Program-made: the position numbers and the translations under genes
Part shown: piece after piece, positions 35,201-47,200 of the stretch
How the letters are laid out: each line of letters begins with the position of its first letter
Numbering within the stretch: the stretch's first letter is position 1
Notes under the pieces: model-generated
What the model was told of the DNA's origin: nothing
The model's database searches: none
What the model saw: the letters and a program-made list of their open reading frames with translations, nothing else
NCBI GenBank assembly: GCA_024195265.1
Contig: JAJLRJ010000013.1
Location: 12,589,822 to 12,653,821 of the forward strand
DNA from: Dendrophyllia cribrosa
Lineage: Eukaryota; Cnidaria; Anthozoa; Scleractinia; Dendrophylliidae
Length of the DNA stretch: 64,000 nt
Direction: 5' to 3'

Positions 35201-38200
35201 ATAAAATCTTGCTTCGAGGAACTATATACGTTTTTAGCAAAGCGGAGATTTAAAGAATTTCCAAGCACAGTAGTCGCCGGAGGGACTTAAAGGTAAAACA
35301 AATTACATTTTTCGATGGGAATTTATCTTGATATCAATCTGTGATTGACTTTTTGTTTGTGTTCTCGTTAGTTTTGGAGAATTGCCCACTCCAGAAACTA
35401 TTAAAAATACCATAATACTCTTTAAAGTGCAGGTTTGGGTGGTGCTTGATGTAAGCCTCATTTTTCCAATTTCTTTTGTTTTCACCACGAACTGCACGTG
35501 CTATGTTTCAACTTCGTGGCAATTTGCATACGGTGCACATTTGTATGCGAACACACAATGCTACGTCCTGGCGTTCCTACATGTACTCTGAATTCCATTG
35601 TGCCATTCTAACAAAGGGGACTTGAATAATTACACCCCGGTGAGGCTAAGCCTGTGCATAAAAGAGTATTATGGTATTTTTCGGAGTGGCCAATTGTTTT
35701 TAAACGTGTAGCTTAAATTCAGTTGTATTAATTTCTTGAATTTCATCGAAGACACGGCTCGGCCTCGATGCGCGTTTTGCGTGTTGCTTTTAAACATAAA
35801 CTAATGGAGAATTGAATAAAATTTTTCGAAAGAAGATGGTGTTGTCCATTTTTATGTGTTTGTTCATTCATTACATAGATTGAAAAGCGATTTTATGTAA
35901 ACAAAACAAGACTTAGATTTTATACTCACGTGGCCTTATGCAAATATGTTTGTGTATTTTTGCAATTTTGGTTTCCAAATCAGTTTCTCAGGCATTTTGT
36001 GACAAGCAACAAGTGTATTTTATTCGGAAAATAGTCGTAATAGTTATTCTAGACGGAGAAAAAGTTGTTTGTGTGAACTTTTGTACGGTCTGAATGTACT
36101 GTGCAGACGGTCGGCTAACAAGCGTAAGCTTACTGTTTTTGAGAATTGCTAAAATTGAAAAATAGCCCGGTCGTCAATCTTAATTCCAACCTTTCACCTA
36201 AGTTAAGCTTCATCTTAGTTAAGCTTTTTCAGAGGGTCTTCAGAGGGCAACGCTGTTAGGCCAAGCCTAACTATATATATTACTAAATCATTCTCAACTG
36301 GTCAGATCCTTATTATTCACCTCTCGGTGACTCAAACAAAGCACGCCATGATCACCCATTATACTCAGCAGTCATTAGGCAACATGACCGCAGCCAGTGG
36401 TCACAAAATAAAAAGGTGTTTTATCTCGGCGGTAAAAGAAAATCTATCGGCTATGCAGCTATTGCGCCACTCTATCGTGTGTGATTTTGACAAAAGCCAG
36501 GCAAATTGTGGAGGTCAATCGTGTAAAGCGGGTGGATTTAAGGCACGCATTATTGACTCAAACCACCTTATGAACTTCTGCTCGAACGCACTCCGCCATT
36601 CTATATATTCTAAGAGGTGTGACCTGTGCTATGAACAATGAGGTCTCGAACTGTCAAAATTGGCGTACCCTGGGATCATCAGCTAGCTATCATTTGTGGT
36701 ACAGTATAAATGTTCCCACGATACACAAAACTTCCGTTGGTTATATCTCGCAAAATTCATAATCCGTCAAATTGAAACTTCACTAGCATTCTTATGTTCA
36801 GAATTTTTAGCGCCTTAACGAGCAGGCACTGCCAAGTACATGTAATTAATCTTTTGGCTCGTCACGCAATCTTCCCACCCCAACGAGGGAAGAGGAAAGA
36901 TTGCGCGACGAGCCAAAAGTAATAAATTTAAAGCAAATAATAATTTCCGTGAATAATATAAAATAAAAGAAAAATAATAGTTTGACCATCTGAAAATGTT
37001 ATACGACTGTCGAGCTTCATTGAAGATAAATTACTGCCACAAAAGGGAGTCCGTTTTTCGTTTCGGGTGGTCGGGTAGAGAACAGACTTTTCTCGCCTGC
37101 AGCGCGCCATTTTTTACTGACGGTGTGTTGGGGGTGTTGCAGCATTGATGTCCAATCAGATGGCGCTGAGTTTCATGATGTCATTTCCGGGAAACTTGAT
37201 AAAGAGTGTATAGCTATCATGCTTGAGATTTAAATATTTCAAACCGGATGCAATGACGCCATACTTCTGACAATGGAGATAGTCGAGATACTGCCTAGCT
37301 ACGAGAAACCATTAACTTAAAGCAGAATAAACTCTGAGGAGCTAAAAACAATTGCAAGATGCCACTAGTCAAATATATAATCGTGACAATCGCATAAGAC
37401 TTGAATCTTAGAATCTTCTACTGCGGTCGTGATGAAGAAACACTGTCAACACTATAATAAGTTTGCTATAACCGCAGACTTAATACGCTCACATTAAATC
37501 ACGGACTGAGAAATTAACTGATCCTTAGCAGCGAATAATTCCTACAAGCGGCTACCACTCAGTGATCATGCAACTCTTTCAAATTGAGCCAAAAAAAAGC
37601 TCCAATGTAATGCCAAGAGCTAGCAAACAAACGTAACGACGGCGTAACTAATTATTCTAAACAGCTCTGGAAAGCGTAAATATCACAGCTAGAGATTTTT
37701 TCCTAAGATCAAAGAACGACAACATTTAGAACAAAAGACCTGTTATATCTTTATTTTGATCTGAAAGAAAAAATCCATCAGGCACGTTCTTGGGGTAGAC
37801 TTCTTAAGCTAGGCTAAAATGCTTTTAGCGACGAGCAGGATTTGTGGGTTGTCACCTTTTATAACAATTCATTGTGGAATTCAGACTGTCCACAGGTAGC
37901 CCAAGCTCAAGTGATGTTTACAGGTAACTGTTGCGTAATAGCGAATTTATAAGGATTTGTATGGGGAAAATTCACTTCGAATTTGAGCGTAAAATTAGGA
38001 ACGATATTTGAATAAAACTGGCTCAGCTGAACTTATTTGTGTGTTTTCTTGTGTCTTGAGTGGTTTGGGGGTCGATTCGAAGCGATTCCAGCGAGTTTTA
38101 GTTCAACTGTTTCTTAAGTCGTCCGCTTTGTGGTCTCAAAGAATTTTAAACCGGCAGAAGAGTTCATTTCGATATACATTTTATAGATAGATCATTCATT

Positions 38201-41200
38201 CCTCGACTCTATTTTAGGCTTCGAAAAATCCTCCAGTGTCTGGTACGGAAATTCAATTATTATATGTTTACAAGCAGAACCGACGGTTCCTGCAGCGAGT
38301 CCGATAAAAGAGAAAAAATAAAGGAAAAAAAAAAACGAGAAGAATCATTAACAGCGCTTTTGTTATTTGTAAACTTCTGTGGTGGTGGCTTAACCTTCAT
38401 ATTGAAACACATGCTACGTTGGGCTTTTATACAACAATACCCAGCTAGCCTAGTGAAATCCCACAAATGATATATTTTTGCTCAAAGAAAGGCGAACAGA
38501 AAGACGAAAGTTGTTTCCTTCTCAACTACAAACTGAAGGAAAGTTTAAGAAGCTAAAATCTACAGTTCTTTTATCTGACAGTGATTTTAATAAAATGATA
38601 GACAATTTGAACATTTTCTTCTGCTAAATAAAATACATTCCTCCCACTCGGTTGCCTTTTTTAGCCCATTGTGTCATGACAGAGCGTGACAGAACAGCGC
38701 GGTTCGTGTTACATGGTGCGTGTATTTTTGCGCGTTTTGAGTTGATCATTATATTTAAGTTACCTCTGGAAATTATAGAATTTCAATGTTAAAGATGTCT
38801 AAGCGAGTTTAAATCTCTCAACTACGCTTGCTTGCTAAAAGCTATCAACAGAGGTTTTAAAACAAACGCAATTTTCATGGTTGGTCAGGCAATTGACCCT
38901 GGAGGTCGATTATGAGAGTCCGACTTTATTTCTCGCGTATCGTATCTCACGCACGTGGCGACTGTCACACTATAGAATAACGCAATATTTTGAACAAGAA
39001 AAGCAGTGAAATTTTTAGATTTTAGCACTCCCCAGCCTTTCGGCCGTCCAGTTTTAAGCTTTTAAAGCTTCTTGATTATCTACCATTCCTGGTGAGCAAC
39101 GCGCGATAGTCCCTTGCTTTCCACTTTCAGAGGACAAACTTTAACTAGATATGCTAGTACTCAAGACTGAAAAAGAGAGCAAACAATTGACCCTTGTCCG
39201 ACAACTTAGGAAAATTTGATCACGCAAGTGTATGGTACAAAATTCCCTTTATCTTAGCATCAGAGAGGATAGTTGTATGTCCAACAATCACTGAACAATG
39301 CATTCCGAGTTAGCGCATAAAAACAAATATGCCTACCTTTTATCCAGCTGCTTTGTCCATTTGCGCTAAGTCCTTTTGTCAGCGGAATTTTCTCAACAGC
39401 CTGACTTAGAATAACTGCAAAAGGAGAATGCAAATTAACACCTTAGAATCTTGAATCGCCGATACATTAATAAGTTTAGTTGTCTCTAGATGAAAGCATT
39501 TCTATAAAAGAGACAGCGAACAGCGTGGAATGAATTCACTCCAACGGCCATTTCCGGTGAGCAAGTTCGCGCGATATTCCCTTGCTTTACAGAGGACAAA
39601 CATTAACTCGTTATGCTAGTACTGAAACACGATTAAGGCATTTAATAAAACTGAAAAAGAGGGCAACATTAATTGTCCCTCGTCTTCCGGCAACTTTCGG
39701 AAAATTTATAGCAAACCAAAAGTGCCATGAGCGAAATAACAAGTGTATGAGATCCCTTTACTAGATTTACTTTAGCATCGAGAGGAAAGTTGAATGGCCT
39801 ACGATGCAGACGACTAGCGCAAATAAACAAAACATTATGCTTACCCTTTATCCAGCTTCTTTGTCTGTCTGCGCTTAGTCCCTTTCTCAGCAGATCTCAG
39901 ATTTGGCAGATCTCGTTTCACTATCGTTTCTTTCTCTATCACTAGCGGAGCCCTCGAAAACTCAGAAATGACTGTAAAAGGGGAATGTAAATGAACACCT
40001 TGGTTAGAATCTAGATTCTTATACCGCCGATACCTTAATACATTTAAATTGTCTATAAATGAAAGAATTTATGTAAAAAAGACAACGAACAGTGTCAGTT
40101 ATTCCAGTACCATCACTGCCCGCGTGCAAGCAACAGAATTATAGGAATGAATTTACCCACCTTTAAGTTGCTTTCCACTGTTTCTTTCTAACTGCTGACT
40201 GCTTGCAGCACAATAACGCCAGCAGTGGTTTTCTGAAGTGACGGCTTCTTTAGACCTTTGGAACTAGTAACTATTAAAACAACAAACGAGCGGCGATCCT
40301 GGAGTTCGACCTTGTTCCATTGAAAAGAACGTTTTGCCCATTCGAGATACTAGTCTTATAACGTCATTGAAAATGACAGCTGCTGGTGTTATGGACTTTT
40401 TCCAGGTTGATGAAAAAGATAAACCGCAACAAACAATGACAATGGAGCCATCATTTCCGGGCATGGCAAAACGCGCGTCTGATTTGCGCTGTACGACCGC
40501 TTGCGGTTTTTCGTCAGTGTATCGTCACGTCGGAAAGACTTTGGACTGTTTGGAGCTGACTCGCGCGTTAAATTAAATGAAGCAGTTAAATTAATTACTT
40601 TTGCGAAAAAGTCATAGCAAGGAAAAACAAACAAGTCACGGTTTTTCCAGCTAGGGACAGTGTTTTAATATCAGTTTTTAGCAAGCCAGACGTTGAACGA
40701 AAATCCCAGCCAGTAAATGACCTAATGCTAATATTTCCCAGCCAGCGTATTTGCAGCCTGTCGAGCGGGTTTTCTGTCGAGCGGCTCCGTAGGGTACTCC
40801 TGATCAATGGCCAGAACGAAACGAAATACGGAAAATATTACAAGTCTGGAAGCACTTCGGATATGGCGTATTTCGACTACAGTATGTGGACCCTGGTCCG
40901 GCACTAAACAACATAATTTCGTATATCTTACCTAAATCAACACTTCATGAGCCAAACTTTTGCCTGGAGATAGCTTTTATGGTTCTCTATTACATCTCAA
41001 CCTAAAGTCTTCCTTCCTCAAATATTTTGCTCGTAATTCGAAAAATAGTGGTCTTGCTCGCGGGCCCTTGGACCGGCATTGTGGCCCCTGGTCCGGCACT
41101 GATCATATAAGGACACGAAAAGTAACCCTAGATGCTCATAATTTTGCAACAGTTTACACGAGAAAGTGTTTTTTAATAGTATTTTACTGACTTGTTTTAT

Positions 41201-44200
41201 TCCTGATATTTTTAAGCTGAATTTTCTTGGGAAAACATTCATAAAATTTTGCGGGCGCTAAAGACATATCAGCCAAAACAGTCCATTTCCGAGTTTTTCC
41301 CGCTCTTTTCTTGTAGTTACCTTTTCAGAAAAATATTAGAGATTGGTATACGCCTAAAGCTTTACTAAAATATCATTTTCGACTAAATAACAAAAATAGT
41401 AATTGTAGTTAAGAATAATATTTAACTTCCAGGTCAACTTTAGGCGAAAAATTGTCAATAAACACACTTAAATTTCCCAAGCGACATTAGTGCCGGACCA
41501 GGGGCCACCAAGCGAGAGTTGTTGACATTTTTCAAAAGACGATAAAACGAAACATTCAAACGCCACAGCGAATTCATTTTCATCAATAAAAAACTTATTC
41601 TTTCGGACTTTATTCGCCAAAAAACGTAGGTTTACTATTGCGTTTTAACTATTTACTATCGTAATAAATATAGCTATGCTGTTTACGGACCCTTGAAATG
41701 GAAGGCATGAAAAAAGACAAACAGACATACCTGTCAACAAACTGAAATTTCGCGCCTTCGGCAACAGCAGGAAAGCCAAAAGTAGCTCATGTTAAAGAAG
41801 ACTCATCAATAAATTCTCGGACACTTTTATTTTTTGTCGTATTTTATTTACCGAAGAAAAATCACATCATGTTCGTGCAAGTGCCGGTCAAGGGTCCTGC
41901 CGGTCCAAGGTCCACATAATGTACGGCACGGGATGGGAAATGGCCCACAACTCACAACGCTGCCCCCTTTTTGATCCGAAGTGATTCCAGACTTTCCCGC
42001 TGGCTCGTCTTGTCCACCAAGGTCTATTTTCACCTCGAGCACTAAGTAGTGCTTTAGGCACAAGGTACGACAAGGCCGCCAGTATACCTGCCAAGTCTCA
42101 CGCCTTAGGCGTGAGTCTCACGCCTGCGAGTCCAAAACTCCGATCTCACGCCTACTCGCGCCTATGGAGCAATTTCTCACGTCTGAGCTATCAGCCTTAA
42201 CTGATCGCATGATCCAATTTAAGATATAGTTACGTTCATGAAAATATGGCACTTTTCTGTAGGTTTTTATCGTTCTGAACATTACAATTACAGCTGGATG
42301 TTATAAAACGGAGGTCGCTGAGGTCCATGGAAACTTCCGAATTCTTCGGAACATCTTTGGACAACGTCGGGCATCTTCGGAATAGATCGGGTTCTCTTCG
42401 GATTTGGTCGGGTCGCCTTCGGAAATCCTGGCACTCCCATGAAAAAATTCTGACGCCTATCACCACAGGTAACCCAAGCTATATGTGTCAGAGTAACCGT
42501 TACGAGCGAAATTATAAGGATTTGTATCAACCTCGTTCCCAGAAGATTTCAATAAAAATTGCCTACCTTACTTCGCTGGTGTGTTTCCTTGTCTCCTGTG
42601 TGGTTTTTGGAGCGATTTAGAGCGTTTCCAGTGAGTTTTATATACTAGATATATAGAGAGAGAAAGCAACTTTCTCTCTATATATCTAGTATATAAAACT
42701 AGTATATATCTAGTATATAAAACTCACTGGAAACGCTCTAAATCGCTCCAAAAACCACACAGGAGACAAGGAAACACACAAGCGAAGTAAGGTAGCAATT
42801 TTTATTGAAATCTTGTTCGTATATTTTAGCTCCAAGAATAGACCGTTTTTTCTCATACAAATCTTTATAATTTCGCTCGTAACGGTTACTGTGACACATA
42901 TAGCTTCGGCTACCTATGCTATCACTCGGAAAAAGTTGGCAGGTATACAAGGGACACGACTCGTTTCTTTGAGAGGTGCCAGAGACTTAAGGATTTGCGG
43001 ACTTAATGACGTCTTTCAATCACCGAACGGTTAAACATGTTGGCTTATACACACGCTACAGATGATGTGTTATCGAAGCGAGCTCACGATCGATAAGCGA
43101 GCCAGGCGTGTGTAAATAACAGTATTTTCGTTCAGGTTGTTGGCACTGGTCATGAGTATTGCAGTCGCATATTCTAATACGGCCAATCTGCTTTGTAATG
43201 GCATCGTTTTGGAGTACGATCAAATCACTCATCTGTCTTCAGCTAGTTTAGTTTAGTTAGTTTTTGTTTTTTACATACGTTATTTCTCTAAAATGACGGA
43301 AAAAACAGCATACAAATTTCTGAATGATGTAGGTCACATGCCAAAAATGAGGCAAAATGAACGCGAAAAAAAAAATCTCAAATTCGACATAGGTTAGTTA
43401 TGCTCTGACCCTTTCAATTGTTAAAGTAAACGAAGCTTAATTCTTTTCAGACACTCAGATAAACGAAGATGAGTTTGTCCGCTTTAAAACGGGGGAATAC
43501 AGGGACATTCACAATGAGAAAATGCCAAGTTATATGGAGGAGGAGGCCAGAAATGAAGTATGTTTATTATAAATTATTGCTTATAAGTTGATGTAACGGA
43601 GGTTAACTCAGGTATCAACCACCCTTCTGGACTGTCTGCATGCAGATCACCCTAGCGCCGAGCATCAAAAATCATTTATTTTGTAATTTAATATGATTTC
43701 TTTGGCTGGCTGATTTCTTAATGGGCTCAAATTCTTTGTAATCTTACAAAAATGCATGGAAACAGGGGAAGGTGGAGGAGAAGGCAGGGCCTTCCTTTGG
43801 TGGTTCCTGCCCATTGCTTTGTAATATTTTTCTACTGCAAATTGTAATCACATTTCCTCCACTTTTAAGAGCGGATGTCTGTAAATATCGACCGGGAGCA
43901 TGCAATAAGGAAAAAATGAAAATTCTCAAAAAAATTCACAAGGTAGCCCTAGGTAAACTATTACCAGAAATATATTTTTTACTTCCATCCGATAATTATT
44001 TTAGACGTACGGAGGTGATGTTGGTTTCGCACCTCTCGCACCGGGTTTTACGGGTCTTACACCGCGTGTTGCGAAGACCTCGTTTCATAAATGAAAACAA
44101 TTTTATACAGAACGACAAATTGCTAATCAGATAAAGTACATAATTATACATACTTTTAGACGTTACTTTCTCCGTTTGAACAAAAATAGAATATTTGGGA

Positions 44201-47200
44201 GATTTTTCATTATTTACATTATTTTGAGCAATTTCTTGCAATGTAAAATTGACAAAATTGAGAGGCTAAAATCGTCGACTGGGACATGGCGTACAGTATA
44301 GAGTCTTAGCCCTCATTAAAGAGCATTATTTCTTCTTTTCAAATCTGTTTTCAAAACCATGGGCAACTCAAAAGAAAATTTTTGAGATCGCAAATTACAA
44401 GTAGTACTTTCGTGAAATTTGAGCTTTCTAGACACCGCAGTTTGATGCTAAAATCTCAGATAAACACAACACAAAAACACTTTTGAACAACAGAGGTTTA
44501 ATAAAACTTGCTAACAGTCACCAGAGCATGTTTACAAGACTATTTTCATGTATTTGCTATCGGTTTTGAGCAATAATAGAATATTTCAGCTATTTAATTT
44601 GACCTCGAGTTCCAAAGTGTACACGAGTCACGTGAAGTTATCAAAGGTCAAGCACTCATTGGATCAAATCGAAACCTCTTTTGTTCAGAAATAACTTTTA
44701 AGCACAAATAACAATAGTTATAAGTCTGTGTTAATCGTACCTTAAAGTAGCCTTTCTGTGCGCTGAAGAAATCCAGGTGAAATAGAATAATCGAGAACAA
44801 CATCTTCGACAGTTTCAAACTTCGGTCAACGGCAGAGATTGCGTTACATTACAAAGAGAGACCGCTTTGTTAGATCCGTTTTCACAGAGCAAACATCAGA
44901 AAACAAGAACATCATCTCCTCTGTTTACCTAATGTCTGAAGTTAATTTTAAAATCGCACAAATAATCAAATGAAATTAGTCTATCAGATTTGATCAAGAG
45001 TGTGTGAGCCAGGTAAGCTGTCAACACTGTGATCCACGTGTACGCGCACTGAGCCTAATGCCCAGGTGTTGGGGGGGGGGGGGGGGGGTACTCTGCAAAT
45101 TTTTGTTTGGGGGTGTACCGCTGGGACTCTGAGATCCTTAAACTATACTAGACCATTTTAGCTGCATTTTACAACCCTATTCTAGACTAAACACCGAAAA
45201 ACCCTACCCTTCCTACTCGCTATTTTCCAGAAACTCGTTCACTATCACAGTTATTAGTTAACATGCCGTACTGCCCGCCATACCGATTTTTAAATGTCAT
45301 TTGCCTAAATTCTTCACGCAACTGATCAGTTTCGCGGAAAATGATACCCTATTCTAGACCAAAAATCTCTGATAGATATACCTATCCCAGACTAAACTGC
45401 CTGAAAACCATACCCTTCACAGCGGAACATACCTATATATATAGCTCATATATGGGAGTACCCTCCCGGGGGACCTAATGCCTCTACCTTAGTTCAGTCC
45501 TTCAGGCTCTGTAGTCTTGCCCTCAGTCTAACTATCGTTCGTAATATACTACAGAATTTAAGTAAATTATCCGGAAATCGCCTTGTAAATGGCATCGTGT
45601 AAGTATGCCGCAATAGTTGGAGGACATTATGGATGCAATGTTGGAAATCCAGCGAATTCCCTGTGCGTCACAATCGGATGACTGCGACAAAGATATCAGG
45701 AATCATTTGATGTCCTTCGGTATTGGCTTTGCTGACTTAACCCTAAAAACTGAGGCAGAACTTCTTTTAGCCAGAGCAATTTCATCCCAGTTTTTACCAA
45801 TTTTCTTAATACTCAGATTTACTTGCTAGCCTTTCAGTTCACAGTCTATTTTTGCGAACCAAATCAAGTACATAACCTTTATTGAAATTTCGCTAGTCTT
45901 TGGTACACGACACCCACCAGAGTGAAACAGGTACCCATTTTGGGTGGAGCCTTCTCGTATAGTCCACTATATGCCTAGCCTGTCGCCTTAAGAATTGTTA
46001 AACAAGGAGGTAAAGGCCCTTGTGACAGGAAAGCCGCTACTATCAAAGCCCACGTGCGACGCTTCATCAATGAGGGACGCGACGTGGTGACTGCGCACGA
46101 CTTGAAAAAGGCCATGCTGTCCTATGGAGGGATAAATGGTGTCCGTGTCGTCTTAGTTAGCGATGCCGTCGACAAGTCATAACAAAAGATGACGGGTCGA
46201 TGGGAGGGAATCAGCAACCTGAACAATTACTTCTGCGAGGAGGACTGCGTCACCGTATGGAAGGCATATGACATTGGGCAGGGAAAGACTATATTATGGT
46301 CTCAATTAGAAGGTAAAAACAGCAGCGAATATACATTAAAACAACTATATGAATACCGGCATATTCTGATGTTGTCATTAGAAAAAGATTATATAATTAT
46401 TCTAATGGCGGGCAAATCGTTTTCAGATTCACTGGGATATCGCAACTGACAACAATAAACATAATCAAAGCCTGATGGGACGTGAAATGGGTAGAAGGTT
46501 TCTCCTTAAAAGTTAAACAGGCCCGTACGGTAGGGTGGGAGGTAGGGGGGGGGGGGGGGGGGTGGAGGTTGGTTGTTTCGAGGGGTTCGAGCCCCCTAAA
46601 AGTTTTTCTTTTGGTCTAACACAGGTCGATTACACGGACAATTACCTTCCTTGCCAGGTTTCTCGGAGAAATTTTCTGAGGCTCTCGAGCGCCGACTGGT
46701 GCGCCTGCTCGCCGCGCGCATAACGCTTTGCACGCTAACACCCCCCCCCCCCCCCCCCCCATTCTGCTCCGCAAAACAGAACCCCTATCAACAGAATCCG
46801 CCCCACGGGCCTGTTAAATGCGATATGGTTAAATAATCAAATAAATAAATAGAACAGTATAGAGAGGCCTGCGCTGGATACGTCATGATCGCCTGCTACT
46901 TGAAAATCAACTTTTAATATATCATAGTTCAATATATAGGCGCCTCTATCATACTATTCACTGAATTAATTCTTTTTTTCTGTATATTATTAAGTTCCAA
47001 ACAGGTTAGTTGATGTCTACAAGGCTGAGTTGTCCGAGGGTGACTTTATACCATGCTCAAAGACAAAAAGCGTGTCGACCTCAAAGCCTGAACATGAAGA
47101 TCAGGACGAAAATGAGGACGAGGGGGGAGAAGATGCAAGTGCGCTGTTGTGGTGTCCTGTGAATAGATGCGTATGCACCTATCAGAAGTTTTGCAATCTG

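Noticed and set aside
36327..36641. 104-codon ORF in PHF24 intron 3
   Set aside because: No recognisable domain, no splice context, and AT-rich surroundings. Treated as chance.
29145..45472. One large inverted duplication around PHF24 exons 3-4
   Set aside because: The three repeat pairs occur in the order P-H-R on the left and H-R-P on the right. A single inverted duplication would give R-H-P.
45617..45829. 70-codon ORF upstream of the zinc-finger-like pseudogene
   Set aside because: It could be a missing 5' exon of that family, but I cannot match it to any segment that I remember, so it is left out.
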